DNA from: Lingula anatina
Taxonomy: Eukaryota > Brachiopoda > Lingulata > Lingulida > Lingulidae
DNA length: 64,000 nucleotides
Direction of reading: 5' to 3'
NCBI RefSeq assembly: GCF_001039355.2
Contig: NW_019774569.1
Span: forward strand, 16,272-80,271
The translations under genes and the position numbers were made by a program. Under the pieces are notes generated by a model. That model was not told the origin of the DNA, did not search any database, and saw only the letters and a program-made list of their open reading frames with translations. Below are positions 11,538 to 23,376 of this stretch, in pieces; position 1 is the first letter of the stretch; each line of letters begins with the position of its first letter.

Positions 11538-13451
11538 ATGTCGTCCTCCTCCACAGGAGAAGCAAATGACGTTTTCATTCGCCCTGCGACAGGAGCAGAC
11601 TTAGAAGCACTGTTTGCTTTGACCATTGAAATTGGTTGGATTGTTTCCAAAGAGCTGTTTACCGCGCTGTTTAACATTGTGGAAGACGGCCACTATGTTG
11701 TCGCTGATCTACATGGGAAAATAATCGGTGAGATAAAACCCTGCATGGATCAAATTGTATTCGTCGTTGATCGATATATGCCACGTTCTTAATAGCTGTA
11801 TATAAACTTCGTCCTGTTTAGCTGCTGTGTCCTGACGGCCGTATTGCTATCAGTGACTTTAGTATACATGTACCACGGCGCGATACGGAATAGAATATGA
11901 CTACTTTCTCTGGAATAAGTTAGATCGGCTGTTAGTTCGCCTACGACTTTCAACGTTGTAAAAATCTTATGGGGCGAACATAAAACTGAAGGCTTTTTAA
12001 AAGAATTGTAATATGTTTGCTGGAAAAAGTAAAGAATAAAATATAAGGAAGACAATGTGCTTGAAAAATGTATTAATTATCAAGATAAGTATTAAATTAC
12101 GACCTGTTGTAATAGACTACTGATGCCTCTTTATATCTTTTTATAATCATCATTTATCTAAATGTGCATGACTACAACTGAGCAGTGGGCTTTCGTAAAG
12201 TATCTTCGGTAAATCTGATACAATTTGAGACTTGCAATATTAATCACGGTGTTTTTATGTTGTTGTACTTTATTTTTGACCATTTAAAAAATTATAAGTC
12301 ATAGGTTCTGCGTACGGCCCCGGTAAGCAGTTCCTTTTTTGAAATCTTCGAGAAAGCACTTTTTCTATGTGCCAGCATGTGTTTTCTTCTGAGCAGTGGA
12401 TTATATAACAGAGTGATGCTTAACCTTTACCTTTCGTTCCCGCAGGTTCACGATTCGTCATCATTTTGGACGAGAGGACGGCCATGTTTGACTTCCTGAT
12501 TGTGGCCAAAGAACACAGAGGAAAAGGAATAGGTGAGTAAATAACTGTACTATATGTCACTGACCGTGAAAGGTCTTGTGGAACAAGTCTATATAATTGC
12601 TTTTCCATATTATCATTCCACTTATGACTTAATTGCGCTCAATCATTCACACTATCGAGTTTTGGTTTTATATAAATTTTAAATTTCAAGTGCAAGAAAA
12701 AAGTAAAAAGGAGACATGGTTAAAACGTGTTGTTTAGTTTCAAAGTGAATTCATAAATCGGCGTATCTGTCGATGTTAATTAATTAATTAATTATTTATT
12801 TTAGCGAAGAAAATAGCAGAGGCCACCCTGAAGATTGCTGGGGATAGAAATATAGTAGTTTGGGCACTTCCTGAACGAGTTGAGCCGAACTTGAAGGTCG
12901 GCATGAAGAACGGGGGCGGAAACTTGTACCGCTGTGACTGCCGCCTGGATGTGGGGACCCTGTACGTTGACAAGCAACAAGAGACGGCTTCAGTGAAGGT
13001 TGTTCCCACGAGTGAGGTCGACTTCGAGGCCTTACTCGCCTATGATACGTCTGTCAACATGTTTCAGCGGAGAAAATTTCTGAAAGTTTGGCTGGCGAAG
13101 CCATCAGCCGTTTCTTTCGCTGCTCTCACAGATGGCGGTGAGGTCGTGGGATACGGTCAGGTGCAAGACGCGCCAGAAGCTTATTCCATATCACCGCTTT
13201 ATGCTGATAACCCGTCTGCGTTTGTGCTGCTACTGAAAGCCCTCATAGAATCGATTCCAAAAGATTCCAAGGTTTCTATGATCATAAACGTCGACTATAC
13301 TCCTTGGAATGAGATTAAGGAAAGGAACAGAGACACAGTTAATTTTATAAAGGATAAACCAATCCAAATGATGTACACTAAAGAAAATTTGATATTACCC
13401 AAATTTGGGAGCGTTTTTGCATTAGCTTGTACTGGAGCCTTTCCAGTATGA
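11538..13451 (+). CDS. GNAT acetyltransferase with YitH-like C-terminal half
   Basis: Coding exons 11538-11727, 12446-12532 and 12805-13451 join in phase 1 each time and encode 307 residues. The ATG at 11538 lies two bases after a TTTTCTCTTAG acceptor, so an upstream 5' UTR exon is likely. Residues about 13-100 form a GNAT fold: the N-terminal FIRPATGADLEAL strand-helix pattern, then FLIVAKEHRGKGIA with the acetyl-CoA pyrophosphate loop R88-x-x-G91-x-A93. The second half (about 125-300) resembles the second acetyltransferase-like domain of YitH-type proteins. Family knowledge predicts transfer of an acetyl group from acetyl-CoA to an amine; the substrate is unknown. A polyadenylation signal follows at 13886. 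Confidence 0.85.
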
Positions 13452-13885
13452 TAGACTTTACATGTACAAGGACCTACTTAGGCTGTTCTTTGTGTATTTA
13501 GGTATACTGAATGCGTCCTATGTAATTATGGACCAGGAATGCTGATATAATACTCAAAGATGAGCGAGATTAACAGAATCTCTTTATACATGTTAGTGGT
13601 TGCGTTTCAGAATTATGTACAAAATTGTTCTGTTAAGGGTATTTTATCAGGAGTGTATCTGTGGGGCGACAGGGAGACCACGTGAGCTTTGTGTCACTTA
13701 AATTCGTCTCCGCCCCTGCGAAAATTTGTCTCATTTAATGTTCACTTACGGTTCTTAATCTATTCTAGAGCATTAGGTGTATTTTTTTTATAGTTCTAAT
13801 GTTGTTCTGCAATGAATGTAACAGTTCGAGAAGTGTTTTAGGAAGTCCTTCAGAATGTCCTAAAACAGATTAATAATATTTTTTC

Positions 13886-13891
13886 AATAAA
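13886..13891 (+). terminator. Polyadenylation signal of acetyltransferase gene
   Basis: AATAAA lies 435 bp after the stop codon at 13451, on the same strand, in an AT-rich 3' UTR-like stretch. Confidence 0.5.
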
Positions 13892-14119
13892 AGAGAAAAA
13901 CATTATGTTCTATGACAAATCGAAAACCGTAAGTGAGAGTTTAATGGGACAAATTTTGCAGGGGCACTGAGGTTTTTAATCATTGTTATAATGATAAGAT
14001 TTAAGGTACATTTGTCATTATTCGTGTTGTGCAATATGTGGATTAATAGATGTCGACTGGTATGTACTGGTGTATGAACGCTTTTGAATTGATAAATAAA
14101 ATGTCTGGTAAAATCGTGA

Positions 14120-14452
14120 TTAAAGGAATAAAAACTCTTCGTATGATATCTACATTTCACAATAAAAACATTGTGAATAACTCATAGAAATATAATATAT
14201 TCTGTTTTACCACAAAAACGGCAGTTATAGCTATTCCTTCTGATATCTGGGCTTGTCTTTAGACCACTTGGCCTACATTGGTGGCTATACTCTGTTAAAA
14301 TCTCTTAAGAGATTTTAACAAAAAACCAAACTTTTTAGAAAAAAAACAGGGACTAACTTTGAATGTAAAAATGGATTCATTAACCATTGGTAAGTATGGG
14401 AAAATTGTTGTTTACTCCAGGAAAATTCAACGAAGAGTTATTATCCCTTTAA
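14120..14452. mobile_element. TTAA-flanked MITE, copy 1
   Basis: A 333-bp element begins TTAAAGGAATAAAAACTCTT and ends CGAAGAGTTATTATCCCTTT followed by AA, so TIRs of about 20 bp sit inside TTAA at both ends. It carries a perfect 28-bp internal palindrome at 14293-14320. Other copies are at 40681-41026 (inverted), 43466-43810, 44966-45310 and 57021-57135 (partial). TTAA targets are typical of piggyBac-like and Kolobok-like transposons; no transposase is seen. Confidence 0.85.
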
Positions 14453-14843
14453 GTATGTGGACTATGATGGATGAGAGTTCTGACGGTAGAGGGAGCCTGT
14501 GCATGAGGGTCCGTTTTGATTGGTATAAAAAAGCATTTCCAAAGTGAAGAAAAACTTAAACAATGCAGTCTCATACATCGATATTGATCTCATTAAAAGC
14601 GTGCTCACGTGTGCTTGAGTGTGCATGAAGATGCATACGTTGTTCATATATCACTCGCTTTTGCGACCGTGATCACAAGACGGCACATGTACTGGTAGAT
14701 ATAATACATGTACCACTAATACACGGCGCTCCTTATTGTTCCAAACACTCGCAAACGCATGGACAAAATGTATGGTTACAAGAAAGAGAGACCAGAGGCA
14801 AATAAATAATCACAACTATATATACTCGTTCTGTTCTTAGTCT

Positions 14844-14846
<3 letters not shown>

Positions 14847-14886
<40 letters not shown>
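14847..14886. repeat. Poly-T tract
   Basis: An uninterrupted run of close to 40 T. It could be a minus-strand poly-A tail of a retrocopy, but no SINE or retrogene body is recognisable next to it. Confidence 0.85.
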
Positions 14887-14890
<4 letters not shown>

Positions 14891-15439
14891 AACTGCAGTG
14901 GAAGAACACTCAAGTACGTTTACTTGCATACAAATAACCTAAATCGGAGTGCTAAAACGCGGTCACGAGGAACATGGCTGATAACCTACATGCATATAGA
15001 CCACAGACGGGGGCAAGTTTTCCTTATCCGAGGCGGTTCAGACTTTATCTGGCAGGGTGAAATACTCCATAACCTGGCCTGGACTGCTGAACCAGTCTAT
15101 TCGTATACCCCTGGTATTTGAAGGTGACCATGGCCGATAGACGAGCAAAGAAAGGTATCAGTATGCCTATTATCCTCACTGTTTTAATGGTTTCATAATA
15201 GTGTTCAATGTTTCCTTCAGCAAGGAGTTTCAACAGAAACTCCTTGCCGCCAGCTACATGTGCGTACATGTACATAGACTACAAACATGTTGTTGGCAAT
15301 GTGTTCCATACAGTACGGGGTAAATATCAGTTAGTTCGTGTACAACCTAATCGGATGTTTTTTTCTTTTTTTCTTGACTGTTATGGTTGTGGTTGACGGT
15401 CATGATATATAACTTAGCTTTGCCACGTATAAAAATTAT

Positions 15440-15685
15440 TACCTCCGCCAAGGAGATAATCTTTTCACCCCTGTTTGTCTGTTTGTTTGTTTGTCTGTCT
15501 GTCATCAACATAACTCAAAAGGTTATGGACTGATTTTGATGAAATTTTCAGGAACTGTCAGAAGTGGGCCAAGGAAGAGATGATAAGTTTTTGATGGTGA
15601 TCCGGATCAATAATCAATCAATAATAATCAAAAATCGCTGCCTTGGCGGAGGTCTGCGCTCTCGGAGTGCTTTTCTTGTTAACTT
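15440..15685. mobile_element. Interspersed repeat with CCTCCGCCAAGG termini
   Basis: TACCTCCGCCAAGG at 15440 is inverted at 15641-15653 (CCTTGGCGGAGGT), followed by CTGCGCTCTCGGAGTGC. The interior carries a (TTTG)n/(TCTG)n stretch, the block TTATGGACTGATTTTGATGA and a TGATCCGGATCAATAATCAA stretch. It is a single-unit copy of the family at 9430-10300, in opposite orientation. Confidence 0.75.
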
Positions 15686-16401
15686 ATATAATTTTATAAT
15701 TGTAATTAAGTGTGTGGAAAAAAATGGAAAGTTGAAATGGACTTATGGTGGATGGCAATGAACAATTGACACCCGAAACTTTATGTGAACATTTCAAAGT
15801 GTTTAAGAATTTTAATTTCATGCACGAGCAGTAACGGCGATCGGAATGCGCTACACAAGGTTTGGGGTATTCATGTTTCGCCCCTTTGTCATTCAATGTA
15901 GAAATAACGTGTTCTCTGTATATGTTTCTGAAAAAAAATCTGCTGATGTAATAATGATTTGGTATAACTCAATAATTGTTTTATTTTAGAAATCGGAAGT
16001 TCTATTTTCTATTTATAATACGCGTATTAAACCAAGCTGACCCTTGGTTGATTTGTTGTAATTTTAAATTGGTTATTGCATATGCACAGATTCCTTATAT
16101 GCTTCTTGCGAAATCACGTGCAAATTTGCAAGAAGGACTTTAACCACGCAAATGAAATCTATGTGAATTTGCAAGAGCCTGAATACATGTATCTTTTCGG
16201 AATCCAGTAACAAACCTAAGTTGTTCTTACAGTTTGCAGCAAATTTTCTGCAGTTTTCAATTTGCTAAGGTATATAATTTGAATTTACCAAGAAAAATGC
16301 TTCAGTTTTTCCCATTCTATGCTTCGATCACCATATGCACGTCATAAGTCATTCATAATCACCGATGATAATCATAATTCGTTTTTTTTTTTCGTGATAA
16401 G

Positions 16402-18087
16402 GGCTTGTGGAGCGACTTCAGGCAGGAGAAAGTGTTATCGTGGCGGAGGGATACGTACTTGAATTAGAGCGACGAGGTTACTTGAAATATGGCGAAACTG
16501 TTCCAGAAGTGGTATTGGAAAACCCGGATGTGGTTTGTCAACTCCATAAAGAGCTTGTTCATGCCGGAAGTGACGTAGTAATGGCAGTTACGGTAACATG
16601 AAACAGAGATTTTGTCAACTCTTTATAAACATAGTGGGACCTTTCTGTTAACATTGCTTTTATGATTTTAAAGAACCCGACAGAAAAAACTACATAAAAT
16701 GCATCAGTGACAAATTCAGAGGCAAGAACATTTATACAATGTTGATCCAGTAGGCCCCAAGCATCCCTCCCCTATCTTTCCATTCCAACAAAAACTAAAA
16801 GGCCATTTTGGCATATATCCTAAAGAATGCATCCAATCCTTTATTTTTACGCTGTTTCCTCTTGATTTCAAGTAGGTGGTCGAAAATTAACCCGCTTTAG
16901 GTGCGCAAATGCATGAACCTCGTACATCTACCGGTAGCACTGCAGGCTTTGGCTTGATGCTACTGCAGTCTACTGGTAGACAAAATTAACACCACAGGGA
17001 GAAAATCAACATAGGCATACATGTACATGTTCGGTGCCAAGTGTAAATGTTTTAAATGCCCCCAGTATTTAATGTTTTCATGCTTCCAGTACTTTGGTCA
17101 TCGAGACAAACTAAAAAGAATCGACAGAGAAGATGACGTGGAGAAGCTTCACCGTACAGCCCTTCGAATGGCGCGGGAAGTAGCAGACGAGACGGGAACC
17201 TTAATGGCGGGAGACATTTCTAATTCCACTATCTATGATCCAGACAATCCAACAATTAATGCGTACGTGAAGGAAATATTCAAGGTACATGTTGGAAGGC
17301 AAGGATGTTGTAACGGAAAATGTTCAATATCGTCACGACAGGCAATGGGCTAAGAATGGCTTGACGTAAAAAATGTTTTCACGTGTCATTCTATTATTAC
17401 TCACTATATACCAGTAAAACGACAAAAGCTGAACTTTAAGTATGATGAAATTACAACCCATTCCCAATGACACTATCGTTTTTACATAGATCGATTCAAC
17501 TTCGTGGGGAATTTCGCTGAATGCAATCATATTAAAGGTTAACATGCCTCCTCCTGGCGTTGAGTAAATTGCAGAAAGGCTGATGTTTTATACGAGTGCG
17601 TTTGGAAACAAAAGAAGGCGTGTCATTCAGTTAATCTGATTGCATTAAGCGAGTGTCCCCGTTGAGTTGGATCGATCTACGTAGGACAATAGATTCATTG
17701 AAAATGAATTAATTTGGGGAACCTATGATTGATACTATCTGTGCATCTCTTCAGGAACAAGTGGTGTGGGCGGTGGAAGAGGGTGCCGACTACATCGTGG
17801 GGGAAACCTTCCGCCATTTTGGAGAGGCCATGATGGCGTTGGAGACAATTCAAGAGTTTGGCCAAGGTACAGTGTTCCACATTTGAGATTCAGGGGCGGA
17901 TCCAGGATTATTTAAAGGGGGATCCAGTCTTTTTTTTAAGTGGAAATTTTTGGTGTTTTGGTGGTCGAACGGTGCCATTTGGCACGGTTTAGAACTATGA
18001 TTCAGCTATTCAAAATTCTAAATCAAGAGGGATTATTGGTGTGATTTTTTTTCAGAAACTGAAGGGAGGTCAGGACCCCCCCCCCAC

Positions 18088-18120
<33 letters not shown>

Positions 18121-20239
18121 CCCCTTAAATCCGCCACTTCAGATTGGTAGGCCTAATTGACTTGAACGGATCATTTGACGTCATGATGTCCCATTAAGTT
18201 ATCCCCTATCTGCTATCCTACCAACCTTTCTATAATATGATTGATTATCCATGGAAGCTGTTGATTCTTTGCGATAGTGAATTCAAATGATCCTTATTTA
18301 TAGGCCAGCATAGTGCCTACAAGTAAAACAGAAAAAAACACTTGCTCGTATTTTATAGTGATTGTATAATTTTTGTTCATAGATAGTTTCCCCCTTCTCT
18401 ATATCCTTTCAAATTCACTGGACTCGGTAGGTGATGCATATATGCACATTTCACAGCAAGGTTTACTGTCAATACTTTCATTATTTTTGGAGCTTTGATG
18501 TCACCCTTATAAATGCCATCCAAAACTGTCACCCAGAAATAATGGATTCTTTCGTTTTCCGCTTTCTTTTTCGCCACACCATGAAATTTAAATACTAGTA
18601 TTGGCAAAATTTTATCTCACCATTCCCTTCGAGATTATATTACATGTTCTTCAATTTGTCGTCACTGCACTGGAAGTTTTCAGCTAGCCAGCCGCGTCAT
18701 GTGGCTGGACATGACATCATACCATTGGTATGACGTCAAGGATAAACTCCTTATGCACATCCCAAGGTGTCCCAGCAGTTATTACCATAGTTCCATACAA
18801 GGACGTAACTGTAGATGGCGTCCCAGTACCGGAAGCGGTGAGGAGGTTGGAGGCCGCTGGTGCTGCTGCGGTGGGTTTAAATTGCGGTAGAGGACCGGAG
18901 ACGATGCTACCGTTGATAAGGGAGGTCAAGAAGGTCTGCCAGGTAGGGTTTAGTACATGTACTGTATATTGTGTTATAGGCCTATTGTATATGTAGTCAC
19001 ATTTCAAAAATTGTATATTGTGTTATTATATCGTACATGTAAGACCCATTTCGAAATAGTATATTGTATATTTTGTTATATTATGCATGAACTACCATTT
19101 CGAAGTTGCATATTGCGTTATATTGTATATATAGTCCCATTTCGAATTTGTATATTGTGTATTGCGTTATATTGTACATATAGTCCCATTTCGAAATTGT
19201 ATATTGTGTATTGCGTTATATTGTTCATATAGTCCCATTTCGAAATTGTATATTGTGTATTGTACGTGTTATATTGTACATATAGTCTCATTTCGAAATT
19301 GATTGTACAGTTACCATGTACATATCACAATATCGTGTGCATTGAATCACAGTCAGGTGACGGCCAATAAGAAATGATACATTCATTGTGAACGGGCCCT
19401 ATACAGGTAGTATACCAGTAAGTGACCATTTATGATGTACCGGTATATTCTTTACAGGGTCCTGTTTGCTGTTTACCGGTCTGTTTTAGGACAACCCCAG
19501 AGAGACCCGTGTGGCAAGCTCTTTCTAATCCAGGTGAAAAAAGTTTTTAAAAAATAGAACATGTATATGTCGTACGCTAACATTCTGTGCACCACTTTGT
19601 AATAAAATTTTTCTAGAGAATTAATAGAGGAGAAGTGTATGAGGAAGGAGTATTACATGGAGAAGGGGTGGCTTGTTATGGCCTTGGGTCGGCCCGCATG
19701 ACTCCATATCTCCCTGTAAATGCCTTGTATGTAAGTTTAAGGGTGCTTCGTGCGGTCCAATTTTGTCTAGTTAAAGTACTACTAATTTGTGAAGCAAGAA
19801 GTTGTCTCTTGATATGAAGCGAACGCATATTCCCGTAAACGCATATAAACCAGTTTTCCAAGTTTCTTAATGACTCAAATGAAGTCGACATGCAAAAGAA
19901 TAAACCAAATGAATCACTCGGCCAGCCAAATATAACTTTGAAACTGCGCATTATTTAAATTTCTTGTCGTAATCTTGATGTTTTTTACTTTTAGAAAATG
20001 CATCCAATCCCGACTACGATATAGGAGCATGGCAGTGTGGTCGCACAGAGATAGGCAAGTTTGCCCAACAACTGAAGGAGCTTGGTATCCAGTACACGGG
20101 GCTCTGCTGTGGTAACGCCGCCAATCTCCTCAGGGTGGTGGCGGAGACGTACGGAAGGAGGCCGCCCGCCAGCCGGTACTCTTCATACCCGGATACTTCG
20201 GTCAGAAATCGACCCAAGTTTGCACCGTTAAATATGTGA
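16402..20239 (+). CDS. BHMT-like homocysteine S-methyltransferase (5' partial)
   Basis: Six exons splice in frame: 16402-16592, 17090-17284, 17755-17866, 18767-18942, 19458-19533 and 19995-20239 (stop TGA 20237), giving about 331 residues. A short first exon ending in phase 1 must lie upstream; I could not find it. The product starts with a [14 protein letters not shown] stretch like the BHMT N-terminus. It keeps the three zinc/thiol-binding cysteines: one in VGLNCG (18883) and the pair in GLCCG (20105-20110). The family transfers a methyl group from betaine or a related donor to homocysteine, in the cytosol. Only about 45 residues follow the CC pair, so the C-terminal dimerisation arm of vertebrate BHMT is absent. 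This suggests the shorter homocysteine methyltransferase-like branch. The intron after 18942 holds a minisatellite. Confidence 0.88.
17891..18139. mobile_element. Degenerate TIR repeat in a BHMT-like intron
   Basis: CAGGGGCGGATCCAGG at 17891 and AAATCCGCCACTT ending at 18139 form imperfect inverted ends, as in a common invertebrate non-autonomous DNA element. The interior includes a C-rich run and a (CA)n microsatellite at about 18087-18118. A separate 3' end of the same type (GAATCCGCCACTG) occurs at about 9350. Confidence 0.55.
18955..19305. repeat. Minisatellite in BHMT-like intron
   Basis: About six units of 49-56 bp share TTGTATATTGTGT, GTTATATTGTACAT and CCCATTTCGAAA blocks. Early units are the most diverged and later ones nearly identical, suggesting recent expansion at the 3' side. 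The open frames through it are artefacts of the repeat. Confidence 0.85.
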
Positions 20240-21000
20240 AGTGGCTTCATAGGGGAGGTGATGGCATGTGTGTACATGAGCGTGTACCCCGAAGATAATG
20301 GTGATCATTTATTTCTCGAGCACTCCATCGTGACTTGCAATTGCTTTAAAATCGTTAAGACATGTTATCATACTCAGGCCTACCCAACTACCAGACTCGT
20401 CACCGAACGATTCACCGTTAGATCGGACCACAGTACCCGTTTTCAAGGTCTGATACTTTATAAGTCAAACTTTAATTTAGTAAAGCAGAGTTCTTGTTGT
20501 CAAAAAATTGAGCAACATGTACAACATCATGGACCACACAGTTTTTACCAACTTTACCCAAGTACTAAGAGTTACGAGAGGGGGCGTGCCGCACGGTTAA
20601 GATGGTTACATTGACTGCACCTTAGCGAAAGTTCCAGCTGAGATAGATCGATCCTGCTTGACCGATAACTTTTAATCTGAACACAGCCTAGTATAGGATA
20701 CAAAATTTAAGAACAGACTACTAGCGACTCCTGTAGTCAAAGAGTACCGTGCTCCGTCCTCTACTGTGTCAGTCTAATCTGAGTTAAGATTATTTTAATT
20801 ATACAAATATAAACATACAGCGGTACTCTAAAACCCCGTACAATCTTACAGAAAAGGAATAATTCACTTTTAATCATTTATTTTTCAAACAAAACTTCAA
20901 AAGGTGATTATAATTGCCATGTCAAAATATTCAGTCAGACACTTAAAAGTAACGATTGATTAATAATATGAATTGACAAAAATGGAATAAATGAAAGAGA
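20240..21000. other. Spacer, no feature recognised
   Basis: This stretch follows the BHMT-like stop. One open frame (20258-20614) lacks any recognisable motif, and I treat it as 3' UTR or spacer. Confidence 0.4.
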
Positions 21001-21002
21001 TA

Positions 21003-21240
21003 CACACACTGGACAATAGAAGTGTCACCCCTACTGAACCAATACTTTGGGGGAGATAAATGACTGTGGAATGATATGCTCCTGGTATCATTTTATTAAC
21101 ATCAAATTTCACAAAAAGACCAACAATACAATTCCATGGTACAGCGGTTTTATACTCATTAGTCACATTATAAGTAGACCAGGCATTATAACTTTGATTA
21201 CTCTGATTCAGGGGGTGACACTTCTATTGTCCAGTGTGTG
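21003..21240. mobile_element. 238-bp TA-flanked MITE
   Basis: Terminal inverted repeats of about 27 bp (CACACACTGGACAATAGAAG and onward to GTCACCC) sit at both ends with TA on each side (21001-21002 and 21241-21242). The TA duplication suggests a Tc1/mariner-type source. The interior is non-coding. Confidence 0.8.
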
Positions 21241-21777
21241 TACTTATATAAAATGTATTTTAACAAGTATTACAAATTGATATGTGAAGCAGAACGGTGC
21301 CATTTTTCATTTTATGTTTCGAATGAATTGAACTAAAGTGTATTGAATGTAAACTTCCAATTAAAGTAATAAATCGCCACACAGATAACATGATGTACAT
21401 CTGACTGTTTAATAAAGCTTGTCAATAGAAAGACGACTGCTTTCAAAATTGCAGAAGAGATTTGGATGATTTCGCAAGTAGGCCTAGCCTTACATTTTGC
21501 ACATCTGTCATCCAATATTTTCTGAGCAAGTAAATATTCAGAAATACTGTAAAATGTTTTTTAAAAACAACGCTATTTTAGATTTATTATAAAAAAAACT
21601 ATTAAAAAATAAAAACGTTTCCCGGGTCTTTTTTACCAGGAATTTGAGCAACATCGAGTCACGTTTCAAAATTTGAAACACCTTGACTGAAATACTATTA
21701 AGGCACATATGCGTAGATGTTAAACAATGAATGATAACATAACTAGAGTCATGTTTTTCTTAAGGCGGTTAATAATT

Positions 21778-23376
21778 TCAATATTTTACTAAATTTAGTG
21801 GAACAAGTGACTTCCTGTCCAGTATTTCTCTCCTAAGATCGCCTCTCTCTTTCTGGAGAGCCGAAATAAAGCACTCTTTTTCTTTCACGGTCACTTGGAG
21901 TTTATATCTCTCCTTCTTCATGGCGTTAATTTCCTCAAACATTCGAGCAATGGTGGCTTCTCTGTCTTTTATCGTGTTCTTGAGTTCGCCCACTTCCACC
22001 ATGAGAGCGGCGCGATGGTCTATGAGGGACTCGAGATTAAGCTCCTGGTCGGCGATTTTCGACCGGCATCCAGCCAACTTATCCTGGTCCAATTTCCACA
22101 GCCTAGTGGTCTCCTGTAAGTTAGCTTGCGTGTTATGTAATGTATTTGTGAGCTCGAAGTTTTTGGTTGTGAGATCGGAAATCGTTCCCTCGTGTTGAGC
22201 AATTGTGTTACGACAATCGGCAATCGTTCTTTCGTGCGTGGCTATAGTGTCGTAAAGTTTCTTGAGAAGGTTGTCCAAGTTGTTTTCAGTCCGGGACAGC
22301 AGACTTTGAACTTTGTCCATGAGATTTTGAGCAGGAGCTCGGGAACCTTTATTATCAGTTCCCGTCTTTGGTAAGTCAGCTGAGTTTCGGCACTTCTCGA
22401 CTCTTTGTTCGACTTCAGCCATCTCCTTTTCTATTTCTGTAATCTTATTCTTGTACTTCTCAATAAATTTGTCTAGATCGCTGCGTATCGGAGCTTGAAA
22501 TTTCGATTTGGCACATTTCTGTAAAGATCGGTTGGCTTCTTCAATGGTCTCTTCACAATGTCGCTTCTGTACCTTGAGAGCGTTGAGCGCGGCCATATTG
22601 CTTTCCAATTGTTCCATTACAATTTCTCCCAATCCCGCCTTTTCTATTTCCCATCTTAGCGGAGTGGCCACCATTTTATCAAGTTTCTGAAGCGTCAAAA
22701 GCGTTTCTTTACACAGGGTGGTTTTGAAGTCACAGAGCTCTTTATACTTTCTATCCATAAGTGTCTGCAGGATTTTCAAACTGTCAACGTCAATGGTGAG
22801 GGCCATTTTCTCGTCGTCTGTCGTGATGGTTTCTCGTGCTCTATGCAGCATAACGTCACGGCATATCTTTAACTCTCTGACTAGTTCCGACTTATACTTT
22901 TTGAGCACGCAAATCTCTTCATCCTTCAGATTATACTCCGTCACTTTAGTTCTTTTTGGCACGCACTGTTTTTTCTTCAAATGCACCATGTGAGAATAAT
23001 CCGTCCTATACAAAATATCAGTCAGAGCCAATAATCCTGTGGCGTTCTCCTCCGGTGATGGGACGACCTTCTTCTTTTGGGCTAACTTTTTCTGTTGGGA
23101 TTTTGGAAACGCTTCTGAGATATCCCCACGGTCTTTACTTTGGGACGGGTCGTCGACGACGTCTTCATCGGCATTTGGTTCCAATAAAGCCGGGACGTCT
23201 TCGAACTGACAGGTGTTGGACAAAAGATCCAGCTCCGGCTGGGACAATTTTGTCCTGGAGTACAATTTCCGGGTAATGCGACCTATGGCGGCTTCAGGTC
23301 GCGAGGTGATGGCCACGTGATCGCTCGTTGACGACGGCTCCCTGGAGGGCGCCACCATTCGTGCTGATGTCAACAT
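21778..23376 (-). CDS. Coiled-coil protein, uninterrupted 532-residue frame
   Basis: One uninterrupted frame of 532 codons starts at the ATG 23374-23376. A strong acceptor (TTATTTTTCAG) lies seven bases upstream, so a 5' exon exists; whether it is coding is open. Residues 1 to about 115 are polar and low-complexity with a lysine-rich patch (KKLAQKKKVV). From about 150 to 515 the protein is almost all charged heptad-like helix, broken near 325-345. The C-terminal third has short recurring TIADCR/TIAQHE/TIARMF-like steps. It looks structural or scaffolding. I do not recognise the family; it is somewhat tektin-like in style but lacks the tektin RPNVELCRD signature. The single-exon coding region among intron-rich neighbours could mean an old retrocopy. 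Confidence 0.8.
   Translation of the reverse strand: MLTSARMVAPSREPSSTSDHVAITSRPEAAIGRITRKLYSRTKLSQPELDLLSNTCQFEDVPALLEPNADEDVVDDPSQSKDRGDISEAFPKSQQKKLAQKKKVVPSPEENATGLLALTDILYRTDYSHMVHLKKKQCVPKRTKVTEYNLKDEEICVLKKYKSELVRELKICRDVMLHRARETITTDDEKMALTIDVDSLKILQTLMDRKYKELCDFKTTLCKETLLTLQKLDKMVATPLRWEIEKAGLGEIVMEQLESNMAALNALKVQKRHCEETIEEANRSLQKCAKSKFQAPIRSDLDKFIEKYKNKITEIEKEMAEVEQRVEKCRNSADLPKTGTDNKGSRAPAQNLMDKVQSLLSRTENNLDNLLKKLYDTIATHERTIADCRNTIAQHEGTISDLTTKNFELTNTLHNTQANLQETTRLWKLDQDKLAGCRSKIADQELNLESLIDHRAALMVEVGELKNTIKDREATIARMFEEINAMKKERYKLQVTVKEKECFISALQKERGDLRREILDRKSLVPLNLVKY

Noticed and set aside
14848-14886. Poly-T as the tail of a minus-strand SINE
   Set aside because: No tRNA-like or 5S-like head, A/B boxes or target-site duplications seen nearby.
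18957-19232. 91-codon frame
   Set aside because: It lies in the intronic minisatellite.
21778-23376. Tektin identity for the coiled-coil protein
   Set aside because: The tektin nonapeptide signature is missing; similarity is only helical composition.
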